Assembly (NCBI RefSeq): GCF_036850765.1
Contig: NC_089491.1
Coordinates: forward strand, 182,135,520 to 182,199,519
Direction of reading: 5' to 3'
Source: Saccopteryx bilineata
Lineage: Eukaryota; Chordata; Mammalia; Chiroptera; Emballonuridae
Length of the DNA: 64,000 nucleotides
Under the pieces are notes generated by a model. That model saw nothing but the letters and a program-made list of their open reading frames with translations, was not told where the DNA came from and did not search any database. Of the stretch, positions 10,502 to 21,914 are shown piece after piece. Made by a program: the position numbers and the translations under genes. The stretch's first letter is position 1. Each line of letters starts with the position of its first letter.

Positions 10502-11032
10502 TTAAGTTTTTTTATTCTTATGTTTACGAGAAACATGAGCCTGATGTGTCCTAGTGATTTCTTCAATGTTTGAGCATCTATTTGAAAGCCAAACTCTCAT
10601 TTCCTCATCAAAGCATTGAAGAATTCCTCTCTTTTTACTCTTTATTGTGTTGAAGGTAGAAAATTCTAATTCACATAAATAGGATGTTGAAAATTGTAGT
10701 AAAATGTTCAAAGCCTTTTTAGATATTGCCACATATTCTTCTTTTATAGAAATCCAAAAGGCTTCAAGAGACAATTCCTTATGTTTAATCATCAGTCCAC
10801 GATCAGTGGATGTAGCTGCCAGTTCTTCTGTTAATGTTAAACCAAAATCACTTGAAGCTTCCATGAATGGCTTTCTAATCCAATCGTATTGTTCAGTGTT
10901 AAGTGATGGAAAATGCTGTAAATTAAATTCTACTCATCAGCCTTTAAGTCCTACTTTATTTATACCTAACTTTTGCTCACTTCCAGAATCAAATTCTTTA
11001 ATATCATGTTTCTTTTTGAGAAATCTATCCAT
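10502..11032 (-). pseudogene. hAT transposase remnant, N-terminus joined to C-terminal dimerisation domain
   Basis: In one minus-strand frame, an ATG at 11032 opens with MDRFLKKK. After about 31 codons and two adjacent stops it continues through QYDWIRKPF into a 120-codon open stretch (10864-10502). That stretch includes LSLEAFWISIKEEY, a LCELEFSTFNTIKSKKR core and a tail SNIEEITRTHQAHVS. These are hallmarks of the C-terminal dimerisation region of hAT transposases of the ZBED5/SCAND3-like group. The zinc finger and the catalytic RNase H-like core are absent. The join stays in frame, so a short protein of dimerisation domain only could once have been encoded. Two stops now separate the halves. 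Confidence 0.82.
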
Positions 11033-11761
11033 TTTATTTGGGTGTATTTATCTAAAAATAATATAATGATGTGTTAATAATAAATATAATAATGATGTGT
11101 TAACAAAAAGAGCGGCATTTCCATAATGAAATGGTATAATAGATTAACTATATTTATTTTTATATCTGGGCACATGCTGTGAACCAGCACAGCTAGTAAT
11201 TCCAGGTCTCAAATGGAAATGGTGTGGAATTAAAAAAATATGTAGAATTAAGAAAATACAGGGTCTGGAGGGCCCTATAATTGCTGCTGGCAAGAACAAA
11301 GCATGTCTAAAAATCACATCTTGGTTTATTTATATGGCAAAGTGAGGCCATTAGCAGATCAATGGTCTCTGATCATGTTTCCAAGCCAACTCAAGAATTT
11401 TACCAAGTGAAGAAAACCCCCACCATACATATCATCTTAACTTTACACCAAAAAAAGGATAGAAGAAACTTGCCTCCATTCTTTCTGGGGAACATGGGGG
11501 GTAGTATAAACAATCCAGCACTACAGTTTAACAGCCTTTTGCAATCTAATCAGGCAAGTGAGGTGGGGGGTTGGGCAGACTGTCAGCTTACAGCCAATCC
11601 CCACACCTCTGTCTCCCAAAAATCTAAACTCCAAAAACCCTGTTGGATTTTTGGTCCCCAACAGGCACATATTTCTCTGGAATACCATAAGGCACACCTG
11701 GAAATCTTCTAGGGTGCACCAGTGCATCCTGGCACACACTTTAAGGACTACTACCTTAGTA

Positions 11762-13639
11762 AATAGAATATATCAAGTATAATTGAACTTTTACTGATGA
11801 CTCATAATAAATTTAAATAGCAACTAAAGCACTCTGCTTAGGTATGTGATTGCTTTAGAAAATGTAGGTATATGAATCAGTTCTTAAAAAGTCTTGCCTG
11901 CCTACAGTAAATTAGTGTTCTTTGAATCAGAACCTTTGGACATAAATTAGAATGTATTTTAATTAAATTAGTTCTCAAATATGTCATTACAATTTTGTTC
12001 TATTCAACCAAAGTATATTTATAATAAAACAACTTTGCAAATAAATTTTTTTTACAATACTCTTATAAATTTTTACCTTTGAAATAAGAAGGAAATCTAC
12101 ATGATTATATATAGTAAAACATGAATGTTGGCAAGCAGTTATGCCTATGACTGAATGAGAAAAAGCATTCCTGTGGCCCTCAAAAGCAGCCAAGAGAATT
12201 TTAACCAGAAAAGAGTTAAGATCAAGATAATGAGATATGGGATCCAAAGTGCTGACTGCTTTTTGGGAGGAAAAAAATGAAGGGATCACCTTCATAATAA
12301 AGTGTTATGATAAATAAAAGGTTAACAGATAAGTAAAATGTTTTCATTAAAGTTAATCTCTAAAATTTCATGCATCTTTTGTATCAATAATAATTTGAAA
12401 TGTTTTAATAACTCCTAAATATATATCATCATCATAATTTTACTTCTGTTCAAACAAAGTAAATTTAAAGTCAAATTATACTACCTACCTTTTTAGGCAT
12501 TTTATTTAGTGGTTACATAGTTTCACTCATATTGTAGTGATCTTTGTTAATAGTGTCAGATACACTACCATCTAAGTTGCCTCCCCTAAACATAACTCCA
12601 TATATTAAAAGTCTGATTTCACATAACCCATTAGTTGTTCTATTTCAGTACCTCATGTAAAATTAGATCCACTATTATCAGTTTTAACTATGTCTCCAGT
12701 AATATATATATTTTTTCTATTTTTGTCACGTACCCACTTTTCTAGTTACTGTGAACTTTCCCAGAGTATAGGGGAAAAAAAGTCAAAAATGAAAAAATAC
12801 AATTAGTCAATTTAGCTAATTAATAATTTTAGTAGGAGTCAGAGGTTGAAACTTCTGAATAAAATTATTTTTTTTGGCTTATTTTTTTTGTTCAAATAAC
12901 CTAATTGTCAAAAGAAATGTGTTTGTTTTTTGGAAACTTTCTATACTGTAAGAACGTCTTTCTTCATTAATTGAAAATAGGCATCCACCAAATTATCTCC
13001 TCATAATTAATGTTCTAAAAGAGACCTTTTTAGTATCTAACCCTTGGTGACAATAAAGAGCATACAATACAAAAACAATCAACTTATTCATTTCCTTAAT
13101 TTGCAAAACCATATTTCATATTGTCCTCTTTCTTAGACTTATCCACTATTATCAACAGAATTTCATAAATACTTGAGGAAATCATTCAAGTCTCAACATG
13201 TCTATAGTATGTTTAAAATAAAAGGAAATTGTATAATTTTTACATTTATAAATTTGTTACATGCCTGAAGTCACCACAATGTATCAAAACATCTACTTAT
13301 TATATTTACAAACTATACTATATTCTTAATTACATTATTTACTATAATAGCTATTAATGGTTAAATATAGTATATAAAAAATCAAAAAGCATACAATTAC
13401 ATTAGGACATTTCAAAAAATTCAAAGCACAGATCCTCAAGAGATTAGTTAGAAGTCTTAAAAATAAAAAAAAAATCTGATAATATCTGAAGAAAAAATTC
13501 ATATTCATTGCAGCATGTTCATTTTTTAATGTTAATTTTAAGGACATTCTATAGTCATAATGGGTCCTATTAAATATACAGCAGGTGTTCAGAGATTTGA
13601 CTATTTAAGATATAAAATGTAAGAAGTACTTAAGCCAAA
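11762..13639. other. No gene or repeat recognised
   Basis: AT-rich sequence with only short open frames lacking motifs. I see no SINE head, LTR end or L1 motif. Confidence 0.5.
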
Positions 13640-13845
13640 TAAGCCATGGGATTGACTCTCCCCCTGACAGTATGTAAGTTTTCCCCTTGGCCAGATTTGC
13701 CTTCTGGAGCAAAATTCACCCTGAACTGAACCTTTTTTGTCTGCACAAGCTTTCAATAAAATCATTCTTTCTAAGAGTTCTAACCAGATTGAGCTGTAGT
13801 TCTTTAAAACACTCTTGAAACCCACTAATGAGAAGTCATACCTAA
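13640..13845 (+). repeat. Possible old LTR fragment
   Basis: The stretch has a promoter/poly(A) style reminiscent of retroviral LTR 3' ends: GC-richer text, then TTTCAATAAAATCATTCTTTC at about 13750-13772 with an AATAAA signal, followed by a U5-like segment. No paired copy, no clear TG...CA ends and no target duplication were found. This is a weak suggestion. Confidence 0.3.
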
Positions 13846-14000
13846 CTTCTGAGGATTAAAGCAGTTATCTGGCTGCTTCTTATTACAAGATGATGAGCTG
13901 ATTGCTTTCCATTTATGTTTATTAAAGCTATGTCCCTAGCGAGTCCATATTGTTTTCCTTATGCCAAGATTTAATGTGGATCGAGTCCCCACACCCCATA

Positions 14001-14114
14001 TGCACTGACAACACAAAATGCTTTTACTCTCTTTCTTGCCAAAGTTACATCACTCTTTGCACTGACAACACAAAATGCTTTTACTCTCTTTCTTGCCAAA
14101 GTTACATCACTCTT
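14001..14114. repeat. 57 bp tandem duplication, two copies
   Basis: Unit 14001-14057 is followed directly by a near-identical unit 14058-14114. Both begin TGCACTGACAACACAAAATG. The unit length is divisible by three, so a plus-strand frame reads through both, but no protein domain is recognisable. Confidence 0.93.
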
Positions 14115-14235
14115 GCTTGTTACTGTTTCTTGATCATATCTTCCAGGAACCAACAGATACTTCCTTATCTGGCCACTTTGGATGTAGTCATTGCATTTAG
14201 TGTCTCTCTGATGCCTTCTCATCAGTTAATAAGTA

Positions 14236-15132
14236 TTGGGTTGGGGAATAAGTTCGTAGCGTTTTTACGGAAGACTTTTATTTAAACAAAAAACAATAAT
14301 TATATCAATAAGTTAATCAATTATATATTCGCCATTGCTGTTTACAACCTCTTCCCACCTCTCAACCAATTTGTTGATGCCTGTTCAGCCAAAAATCACC
14401 TTGTCTGGTGTCAAAGAAGTTGTTGAGCCAGTTTTTAAGGACCTCTTTGTTATTGAAGGTAATGCCCTTCATATGGTTTGACAGGGAGCGGAAAAGATGG
14501 GAATCGGTCGGTGCAAGGTCCGGAGAATACGGCGGATGCTGAAGAACCTCCCATTTGAGCTCTTGGAGTGCGGCTTTGATGACTTGTGCAACGTGGGGCC
14601 TGGCGTTGTCGTGAAGGAGTATGGTTTGACTATGTCGATCAGGTCTTTTCAGTCGAATAGCCTCATTCTCGCGGTGTAGCTGGGCAATGTAGAGCTCCTT
14701 GTTGACCGTGACATTCTTTTCGAGCATTTCCCAGTTCTTCATCAAATTCAGAAGGCCTTCCGCTGCGGCACGTGTCATCGACGTCAAAGTCGCCATTTTT
14801 GAACTTTGCAAACCATTTCCGTGCTGTAGACTCGCCTATGACACCTTCTCCATACACGTCGCAAATGTCCCAGGCTGCTTCGGCAGCTTTTTGACCTCGA
14901 TGAAAAGCAAAGAAGAGCAGGTGTCGAAAATGTTGATTTTTGCCTCCTGGGTATTCCATTTCTAAGCCTCAAAACTAATAAAAAATTAAATAACTCAAAA
15001 ATACAATTAACATAGTTTTGTAGAGCAGAAAGAGTTTTATTGAATGAATATTTACCCTTTGCCAAACAGCAAAAGAATCGTTGTAAAATAAAAGAAAATA
15101 TAAAAACGCTACGAACTTATTCCCCAACCCAA
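14236..15132 (-). mobile_element. Mariner DNA transposon, internally deleted (897 bp)
   Basis: The element is bounded by 32 bp perfect inverted repeats beginning TTGGGTTGGGGAATAAGTTC and flanked on both sides by TA (14234-14235 and 15133-15134), the mariner target duplication. A mariner transposase pseudogene lies inside on the minus strand. Full-length mariners are about 1.3 kb; roughly 0.35-0.4 kb is missing from the middle of the gene. The perfect terminal repeats suggest a fairly recent insertion. The ends could still be bound by a transposase supplied in trans. Confidence 0.95.
14362..14959 (-). pseudogene. Mariner transposase, central part deleted
   Basis: The N-terminal part (ATG at 14959) shows the first helix-turn-helix region (HLLFFAFHRGQKAAEAA), ICDVYGEG, the ARKWFAKFKNGDFDV motif and the linker CRSGRPSEFDEE. 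The frame then changes near 14750 and resumes in the catalytic domain: LLHDNARPHV, followed after 34 intervening residues by the third aspartate in DLAPTDSHLFRSL. This is the DD34D spacing of mariner transposases. The segment that would carry the first catalytic aspartate is deleted, so the protein cannot be active. The C-terminus, near 14362, looks close to natural. Confidence 0.93.
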
Positions 15133-15320
15133 TATATCCCTTTAGTTCATCCAAATACATCTTCAGGTAAACAACTGTCTTTCTGCATGTATGGTGCCAC
15201 TTATTTTTAACCTATGGAGGGTAATTAGATATCTATATATCTATTATTAGCATGTATTGAAATGAAATCTGGTATAAATTTTATACTTAAAACATTTTTA
15301 TCAAAAAAATAACAGGTTTG

Positions 15321-15480
15321 CCCTGGCCGGATAGCTCTGTTGGTTAGAGTATTGTCCCGAAGCACAGAGGTTGCTGATTGGACTCCCAGTCAGGGCACAT
15401 ACAGGAACAGCTCAGTGTTCCTGTCTCTCTCCCTCTCTCCTTCCTTTCTCACTGAAATCAATAAATAAAAATTTTAAAAA
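15321..15480 (+). repeat. Short tRNA-derived SINE (VES-like)
   Basis: The head is CCCTGGCCGGATAGCTCTGTTGGTTAGAG in outline (A-box-like GTTGGTTAGAG), then a B-box-like GATTGGACTCCCAGTC, a CTCTCTCC tail and an AATAAATAAAAA end. At ~160 bp it is shorter than the other SINE types here and resembles the VES family of bats. Confidence 0.8.
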
Positions 15481-15489
15481 CTAAATTTT

Positions 15490-16276
15490 AAAAACTAATT
15501 AAAAATTAGTTTATTTTTAACTTAATTTAATTTTTAAAAATTGTATTGAATTTGTTGGGTGACAATGGTTAATAAAAATATATAGGTTTCAGGTATAGAA
15601 TTCTATAATTCCTGTACATCATCTGTATATTGTATTGTGTGCCCACCATACCAAGTCTAGTCTTTATCCATCACCTCCCCTAACCTCTTTCACTCTTATA
15701 ATCCCCATACTATTATCTATGTCTATAAGGTTTTATGGTTTTGCTCAATTCCTTCACTATTTTTACCAGCCCCCTAACCCCATCTCCTCTAACAGTGGTC
15801 AATCTGTTTTCTATATCTATGAATCTGTTTCTATTTTGTTTGTTAGTGTTAATTTTTTATTAGATTCCACATAGAAGTGAAATCATATGTCACTTCTCTT
15901 TATCTGACTGGCTTATTTCACTTAGCATAATATTCTCCTGTTCCATCTATGCTATTGCAAATGTTAAGATTTCCTTCTTACCTGACCAGGCGGTGACGCA
16001 GTAGATAGAGCAACAAATTGCAATGCAGAGGACCCAAGTTCAAACCCTAAGGTCACCAGCTTGAGTGCGGGCTCATCTGATTTGAGCAAAGCTCACCAGC
16101 TTGAGCTCAAGGTTTCTGGCTTGAGCAAGGGGTCATCGGTCTGCTGTAGCCTCCCAGTCAAGGCACTTATGAGAAAACACTCAATGTACAACTAAAGAGC
16201 CGCAGGAAGAATGGATTCTTCTCATCTCTCTTCTTTCCTGTCTGTCTGTCCCTATCTGTTCCTCTCTCTGACTTTG

Positions 16277-16322
<46 letters not shown>

Positions 16323-16475
16323 ACACAGAGATTTTCTTTTTCTTTTTTTTTTTTTTTTTACAGCTGATTAGTATTCTATTGTGTAAATGAACCACAGCTT
16401 TTTTATCCACTCATCTACTGATGGGAACTTGGGCCTCTTCCATATCTTGGCTATTGTTAATAACACTGCAAGGAA
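15490..16475 (-). mobile_element. L1 3' end fragment, minus strand, split by a SINE
   Basis: The sequence is the reverse complement of an L1 3'UTR and ORF2 end: the TATAGGTTTCAGGTATAGAATTC block, TCTGACTGGCTTATTTCACTTAGCATAAT and, after a SINE at 15981-16327, TATTCTATTGTGTAAATGAACC and CATATCTTGGCTATTGTTAATAA. These match the ends of the more complete L1s in this window. Diverged and 5' truncated. Confidence 0.85.
15981..16327 (+). repeat. tRNA-derived SINE ('CCTGACC' type) with a long CA tail
   Basis: This nearly complete copy starts CCTGACCAGGCGGTGACGCAG and has the repeated CTTGAG modules, GTCAAGGCACTTATGAG, a TCTCTCT region and a (CA)n tract at about 16278-16325. It is inserted in the L1 fragment 15490-16475. 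Confidence 0.92.
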
Positions 16476-16479
16476 CATA

Positions 16480-17599
16480 GAAGCTTTAAAGTATTTTAAA
16501 GCACATAAAAATTCAAAATATTATATACTATAAATAAATATTGGGATATGTTTTTCCAAAAATAACAACTATACCCTAGATTCTGTTAAGCTAGCTTTTA
16601 ACCAAATAGTTTTCAAGGTAATATACAGCACCACATTCATCAATTTAACTTCAGTATTTAATTACAGAAGAATGTTTTATAAAATGATTTCATGTTCTCT
16701 ATAATCATGTGGAGGATAAAACAAAACAAATGAGAGAAATAGTTTTATGAATATATAAAAGTTTATAAATGTGTAAAAATAAAACCATGAGACCCTAGTT
16801 TACTGCACTGCAAATAATTTTTTACTCTTCATTGTGTCTCATAACCTCTCACCTCTGTTATTTGTATGTTATATGTATTTTAAAATTTCAACTCCAGAAT
16901 TACAATATGGTTTTGAAAGGGAAGGCTATTGGTAACATAAATCTTCCTGTAATTTATAGTAGATTCATATATTTCTACAACTCAGTAAAGATTAATGAAT
17001 ATCACTCATACATGAGTGTGCGTGGAATAGATTTTAGGTGTTGTAGTTATTTCAAAGAACTATAGGCTGTCTTTAATCTAATCATAACTAGAAATTATAA
17101 AACATTATGAAATAATTTTAACCTGCACATGATAAATGACTAAAAAAACATTAAAATTGAAGTCAGGTACTCTCCTCCAAATTTTAATCTGAATAAATGA
17201 ATCTGCATTCATTCAAATGAATTGTTGGGAGAGGCAATCGTATTTCACATATTGCATTCACCTACGAATTTACTACATGTAGATAATATCCCTTATTTAT
17301 AAATATATAATGAGAGGGGGAAAAAGTAACAATAATTTACAAAAATACCCTGAAGAACAAGGGAAAAATACATTACTTTGAAAACTCAGAGAAAGAAGAG
17401 AACACCCAAATTATGTAGAGCAGAGTAACACTTTTAACACTTTACAATCATGTATTAGTTTCAAAAGGAATATGAAATGACAAATAGAATGCACAAAATA
17501 GTGTCAATAAAACAAAAATTAGAAGGAATAAACAAAAATAAGCTGAAATAAAGGACAGAGAAAATATTGCCCCTTTAAAAAAGAAATGCTTAAATATCA
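16480..17599. other. No gene recognised
   Basis: AT-rich sequence with no motif-bearing open frame and no repeat ends that I can identify. Confidence 0.5.
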
Positions 17600-20335
17600 T
17601 AAAACAAATGATCATTATTTATTTTTTTAATTAATTCATTCATTTTTTATTTTTCCTTTTCACTCATCTTCAGTCCCTTCCTATTTGGCAATTATCAATG
17701 TGTTTTTTGCATCTATGTATCTGTTTTGTTATGTTTGTACATTTGTTTTTGCTTTTTATTTTGTTTTATAGATTCTATATAGAAGTAAAATCATACACTA
17801 CTAGTATTGTCCAATTTATTTCAATTAGCATCATAATGTCTAGGTTCTCTCATATTTTTGCAAATGGCAATATTTTATTGTTTTCATTGCTGAATAATTT
17901 TCCATTGTCTATATGTACCACATCTTTATCCATTCATCTGTCGGTGGCCAGTTAGGTTGCTTTTATATCTTGGTTATTGTAAATAATGGTGCAATAAAAA
18001 TAGGGGTGTATATATCTTTCCATATTAGTGTTTTTGTTTTCTTCAGATAAACACCAAGAAGTTATAATACCGGGTCATATGGCAACTCTAGTTTTAATTT
18101 TTTGAGGAATTTCCATGCTGTTTTTCATAATGCACCAATTAAAATCCAAGCAATAGTGTACAAGGCTAGTACTTATTTGTTTATTTTTTAATGATAGCCA
18201 TTTTGACAAGTGTGAGATAATATCTCATTATGTTTTTGATTTGCATTTCTTTGCCAAATAGAGATATTGAACATCTTTTCATATGTCTGTTGGCCATCTA
18301 TAAGTCGTTTTTGCAGAAATGTCTTTTCAGGACCTGTAGTCATTAAAAGTTTATTTGTGTGTGAGTTATGTGTGTAGGATAAAAAAGGCTCTGGGGGATT
18401 TGACATCTCAGTGAGGGTCTGAATCTGATAACCGGCCTTCGCCTCCATGAGCTCTCCCTGCTTGGATCTCCCCGTCGCACTTAATCTGGCTCCTCCATGG
18501 ACACCAGCTTCACTGCCTGCACAGTTTGCACGTCAGCTACCAGCTAAACCGAAATGGAGTTTTTGCCTTCATGTTCCCTATAGCCTTCACATAGGGCCTG
18601 ATACCTAATATGGGCTTAATACGTATTTGTTAAATGAATAGAATAAATGAATCCCAGAGACTGGTCTCTTTCTCTGCAAACACTATATCCAGAGTTACCC
18701 AGATTTAACCTGAGAAATAAAATCCTTTCTAAGGCTTCTGAGAGAACCACCAAGTTAGTGGAGTAGCACCTCCTCACATCTTGTCCTTTGCTCTTTTACT
18801 CCTTGGCTCCCCAGTAATCTTTGCTGCTTCTAAATGTGACCCACCAAGGCTTCCTTTCAGAAAGCTCCAGGCTCCAAAATCTCTCCCTAAGAAATGACCC
18901 TTATTGATTAAATTATGGTAGACATTGAAATAGTATGCAGCTGTAGAAATGGTAGGGAGGATTTCCAATATATGCTTTTTTATGTAAATTTAATTTTGGA
19001 ACCATGTGATTGTGGACCTATATTAAAAAAGGAAACCTAATCTCACAATGAAGATAAAAATTCACCCAAGAATGTGAATAATGAATAGGTAATTAAAATT
19101 TTAATTTGAGCTTCAATAATTATTTGTGGAACAAACACATGAATATATTTTCATAGTATTTTGGATATTTATTTTTAAAACTTTGATTTTTTTAGTGTTA
19201 AGTTGTATAAGTTTCATATAATTTTAAATATTAATCTGTTATCATTTGCTATTTTCTCCCATTAATTTGTTTTTTTTTCTTTTTTTCTTTTTTTGATGCT
19301 TTTCTTTACTCTTCAGAAACTTTTTTGTTTAATATTGTTTATTTTTTCTTTTGTTTGCTCTTACTTAAGGAAACATTCCTGAAAATATACTGTTAAGGCC
19401 TATGTCAAAGAGAATACTGCTAATGCTTTAAGAAAACTTATAGTTTCAGTTCTTATATTTAAATCTTTAATCCATTTTGAGTTTATTTTTGTATATGTAT
19501 AAGAATGTGGCTCAGTTTCATTTTATGTATCTGTCCAGTTTTCACAATACCACTTACATAGAGGCTGTCCTTACCCTGTTATATATCCTTTCCTCTTTTG
19601 TCATAGTTTAATCAACCATATAAGTGAATATTTATTTCTGGGCTCTGTATTCTATCCCATTATATTGATCTATATTTCTGTTTTTAGTCTAGTATCATAC
19701 TGTTTTAATTATTGTAGCTTCGTAGTATAGTTGAATTCAGAGATTAAGTGTCATACCTCTCACTTTGTTTTTTTTTCAAGGTTCATTTGGCTATTCTTGG
19801 TCTTCTGTGGTTACAAATAACTTTTAGAATTAATACTTTTTCTGAGAGAATGTCCTTCATATTTTAATAGGAATTATATTGAATCTGTATATTGATTTAG
19901 ATAGTAAGTACATTTTAATATTTATTCTTCCAATCATGAGCATGGAAGAATATTTATTTGTCTCCTCTTCAATTCCTTTCTTTAATGTCTTAAAATTTTC
20001 AAAGTACAGGTCTTTTATCTTTTTATTTAAATTTATTCCTAAGAATTCTATGTTTTTTGTTGCAATTATAAATGAGATTTTTAAAATTTCTTCTTCTGAT
20101 TATTTATTATTGGTTATAAAAAACAAAACCTATTTCTGCATATTGATTTTGTATCCTGCAACTTTAATGAATGCATGCATTTGTTCCTATAAAGTTTTTG
20201 GTGGAGTCCTTAAGGGTTTTTTATATACATTATGTTATCTAAAATTTTGACAATTTTAAGTCTACCTTACCAATTTAGATAACTTTTATTTCTTTTTTTT
20301 GTCTGATTTATTTGAGGCTAGGCCTCAAATAAAGA
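17600..20335 (-). mobile_element. Old L1 fragment, minus strand, interrupted
   Basis: 17600-18337 reads as the reverse of an L1 3' end, with the CCATTGTCTATATGTACCACATC block and TTGCATTTCTTTGCCAAATAGAG. L1 ORF2 sequence resumes at about 19165 (GTTGTATAAGTTTCATATA, ATTATTGTAGCTTCGTAGTATAG) and ends near 20335. The two parts are adjacent in the L1 consensus order, so 18338-19164 is probably an insertion or a rearranged join. Coding capacity is gone. Confidence 0.75.
18338..19164. other. Non-L1 segment within the old L1, containing an L2/MIR-like tail
   Basis: This GC-richer segment separates the two L1 parts. Near 18585-18655 it contains AGGGCCTGATACCTAATATGGGCTTAATACG..TTGTTAAATGAATAG, which resembles the shared 3' tail of L2 and MIR. 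The rest is unassigned. I found no terminal repeats or target duplication. Confidence 0.4.
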
Positions 20336-21329
20336 TAATTATTATGAGTCAAGAGAATATGTGATGCTGCAGAATACTGTATAGATGCTTTAAAAAGTAT
20401 TGAAAAAAGATACTGAAAGAGAAAGAAGAAAAAGAAAATATATTAACACAAAGAATAAGAAAAACCAATCTATAAATAAGAGTTATACCTAGGGTTCCCA
20501 GATAAATTACAAGATGAGAATCTTTTGTTCCTTCTCCTCCTGCTCTTTCTTTCCTTTCCTTTCCTCTTTATTTTATTTTCTTTCTCTCTTTCTTTTTTCT
20601 TTATTTCTTTCTCTCTTTCTTTCTTTTCTTATACCTCCCCTAGTTGCACCAAAAAATGAACCAAATGGAAGAATCAATAGTTAAGTTTTAATAGAAAAAT
20701 AAAATGTTAGTATGTAAACATTAACTATATAGAATGAAAAGATGTATATTATTTTCCAAGAAAAAACATTATAGGAAAAAAAGATGTTCTGAAAATTTAG
20801 AAAACAATGAGAAGATCAAGAAAGAGGAGATAGAGTAAAAGGTTGCAGAGGTAGAGAAGGAAAAGACAGAAACACTAAACAGTGCTTTTTATTTAAGTAA
20901 CTAGGTATATAGTTGTATATGAATGAGACAGTACATTTAAAAGAAAGGAATTAAGTGTAACTCTGCATTTTGGTGATGAAATCTGAAGTCTCTTTTACTA
21001 TTTTACTGTTAGAATACTAATATCAGTGAACAATATTATATATTTCTGGCAGGAGGTGGTTAAATGGTTTTTGAGGGAACTGAACAATCTAAGAGAGAAG
21101 ATGTGCACATACTAACATTTTGGAGATCCACAATAATAAGAGTTTTCGACATAACTGGTTAGAGTTAACATTTGACTCTCAATAACCAATTAAAGGGCAT
21201 GATGATAAACAAAATCTTACTTGCAATTTAAATAATATTAATAGTTTAATTCTTAGCTTAAAAATATTTTTTAAAAACAGTGCCAACCAGTCTCACCTCA
21301 ATAAATCCAATTTAGAACAAAAAAATATA
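20336..21329. other. No gene; pyrimidine-rich tract at 20521-20640
   Basis: The stretch has no recognised gene. A C/T-rich tract of about 110 bases, dominated by TTTC and TCTTT motifs, lies at 20521-20640. Confidence 0.55.
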
Positions 21330-21899
21330 TTTTTAAAAACAGAAGTGAAGAAAAGTTTACAACACTTATAAAAGATACAAAGTTAGACAAATAAAATAGA
21401 GAGACACCCTTTATTCTTGGATGGAATAACTGAATATTATAAATACATCAACTCCTTCTAATTTTATATACATAATGCAAGCCCAATTAAATTAACAATA
21501 AGCTGTTTATGCTATTAGATAATTTCATGCTAGATTCAGGACAAGGGAAAAAAATAACCAGGTAAATATCAAAGAAAATTTAAAAGGAAAATTCATCTTA
21601 CAGTTTTTACAATATACTAGAAACCCTCTATAGTTAAAGCAGTTCAGCATTAGCATATGAGTACATAAACAAGTCACTGGAATAGAAGATAAAAACCTCA
21701 AATAGACCCAATCAATGAAAATTTATTAAACATGAATGAAATTACTGAAGGAAACATGGATATTCTAATACATGGTGTTGGGACAACTAGGGGGACCATT
21801 TTATTAAATATAAAACTAAATCTATTTCTTACTTCATACTTAAGAATACATTTCAATTAAATCAGTAATCTAAAGCCATATTAGGAGAATAATGATATT
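21330..21899 (+). mobile_element. Old L1 ORF2 fragment, plus strand
   Basis: Diverged L1 text (for example GTCACTGGAATAGAAGATAAAAACC and ATGGTGTTGGGACAACTAG) corresponds to the segment just after the reverse transcriptase domain. It is cut by the younger L1 at 21900-21914 and probably continues briefly after 26605. Confidence 0.7.
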
Positions 21900-21914
21900 G
21901 AAAAACCATGGGTT

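Larger units (their letters stand above)
9782..11753 (-). mobile_element. hAT-type DNA transposon, internally deleted
   Basis: The element starts CAGTGGTTC at 9782. Its other end, read inward on the minus strand, starts TAGTAGTCC, so the termini are imperfect inverted repeats. A perfect 8 bp duplication CCTTAGTA flanks it (9774-9781 and 11754-11761), the length diagnostic for hAT elements. A hAT transposase remnant reads on the minus strand at 10502-11032. A SINE (9978-10340) inserted later. Without the SINE the element is about 1.6 kb, too short for a full transposase gene, so it is non-autonomous. Confidence 0.88.

Noticed and set aside
14001..14114. CRISPR array
   Set aside because: Two directly adjacent units with no spacers, in a vertebrate genome, are a simple tandem duplication.
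13950..14285. 111-codon plus-strand frame containing a repeated 19-residue unit
   Set aside because: The repeat comes from a 57 bp DNA duplication, and the frame ends in the mariner terminal repeat. No domain or start context supports a gene.
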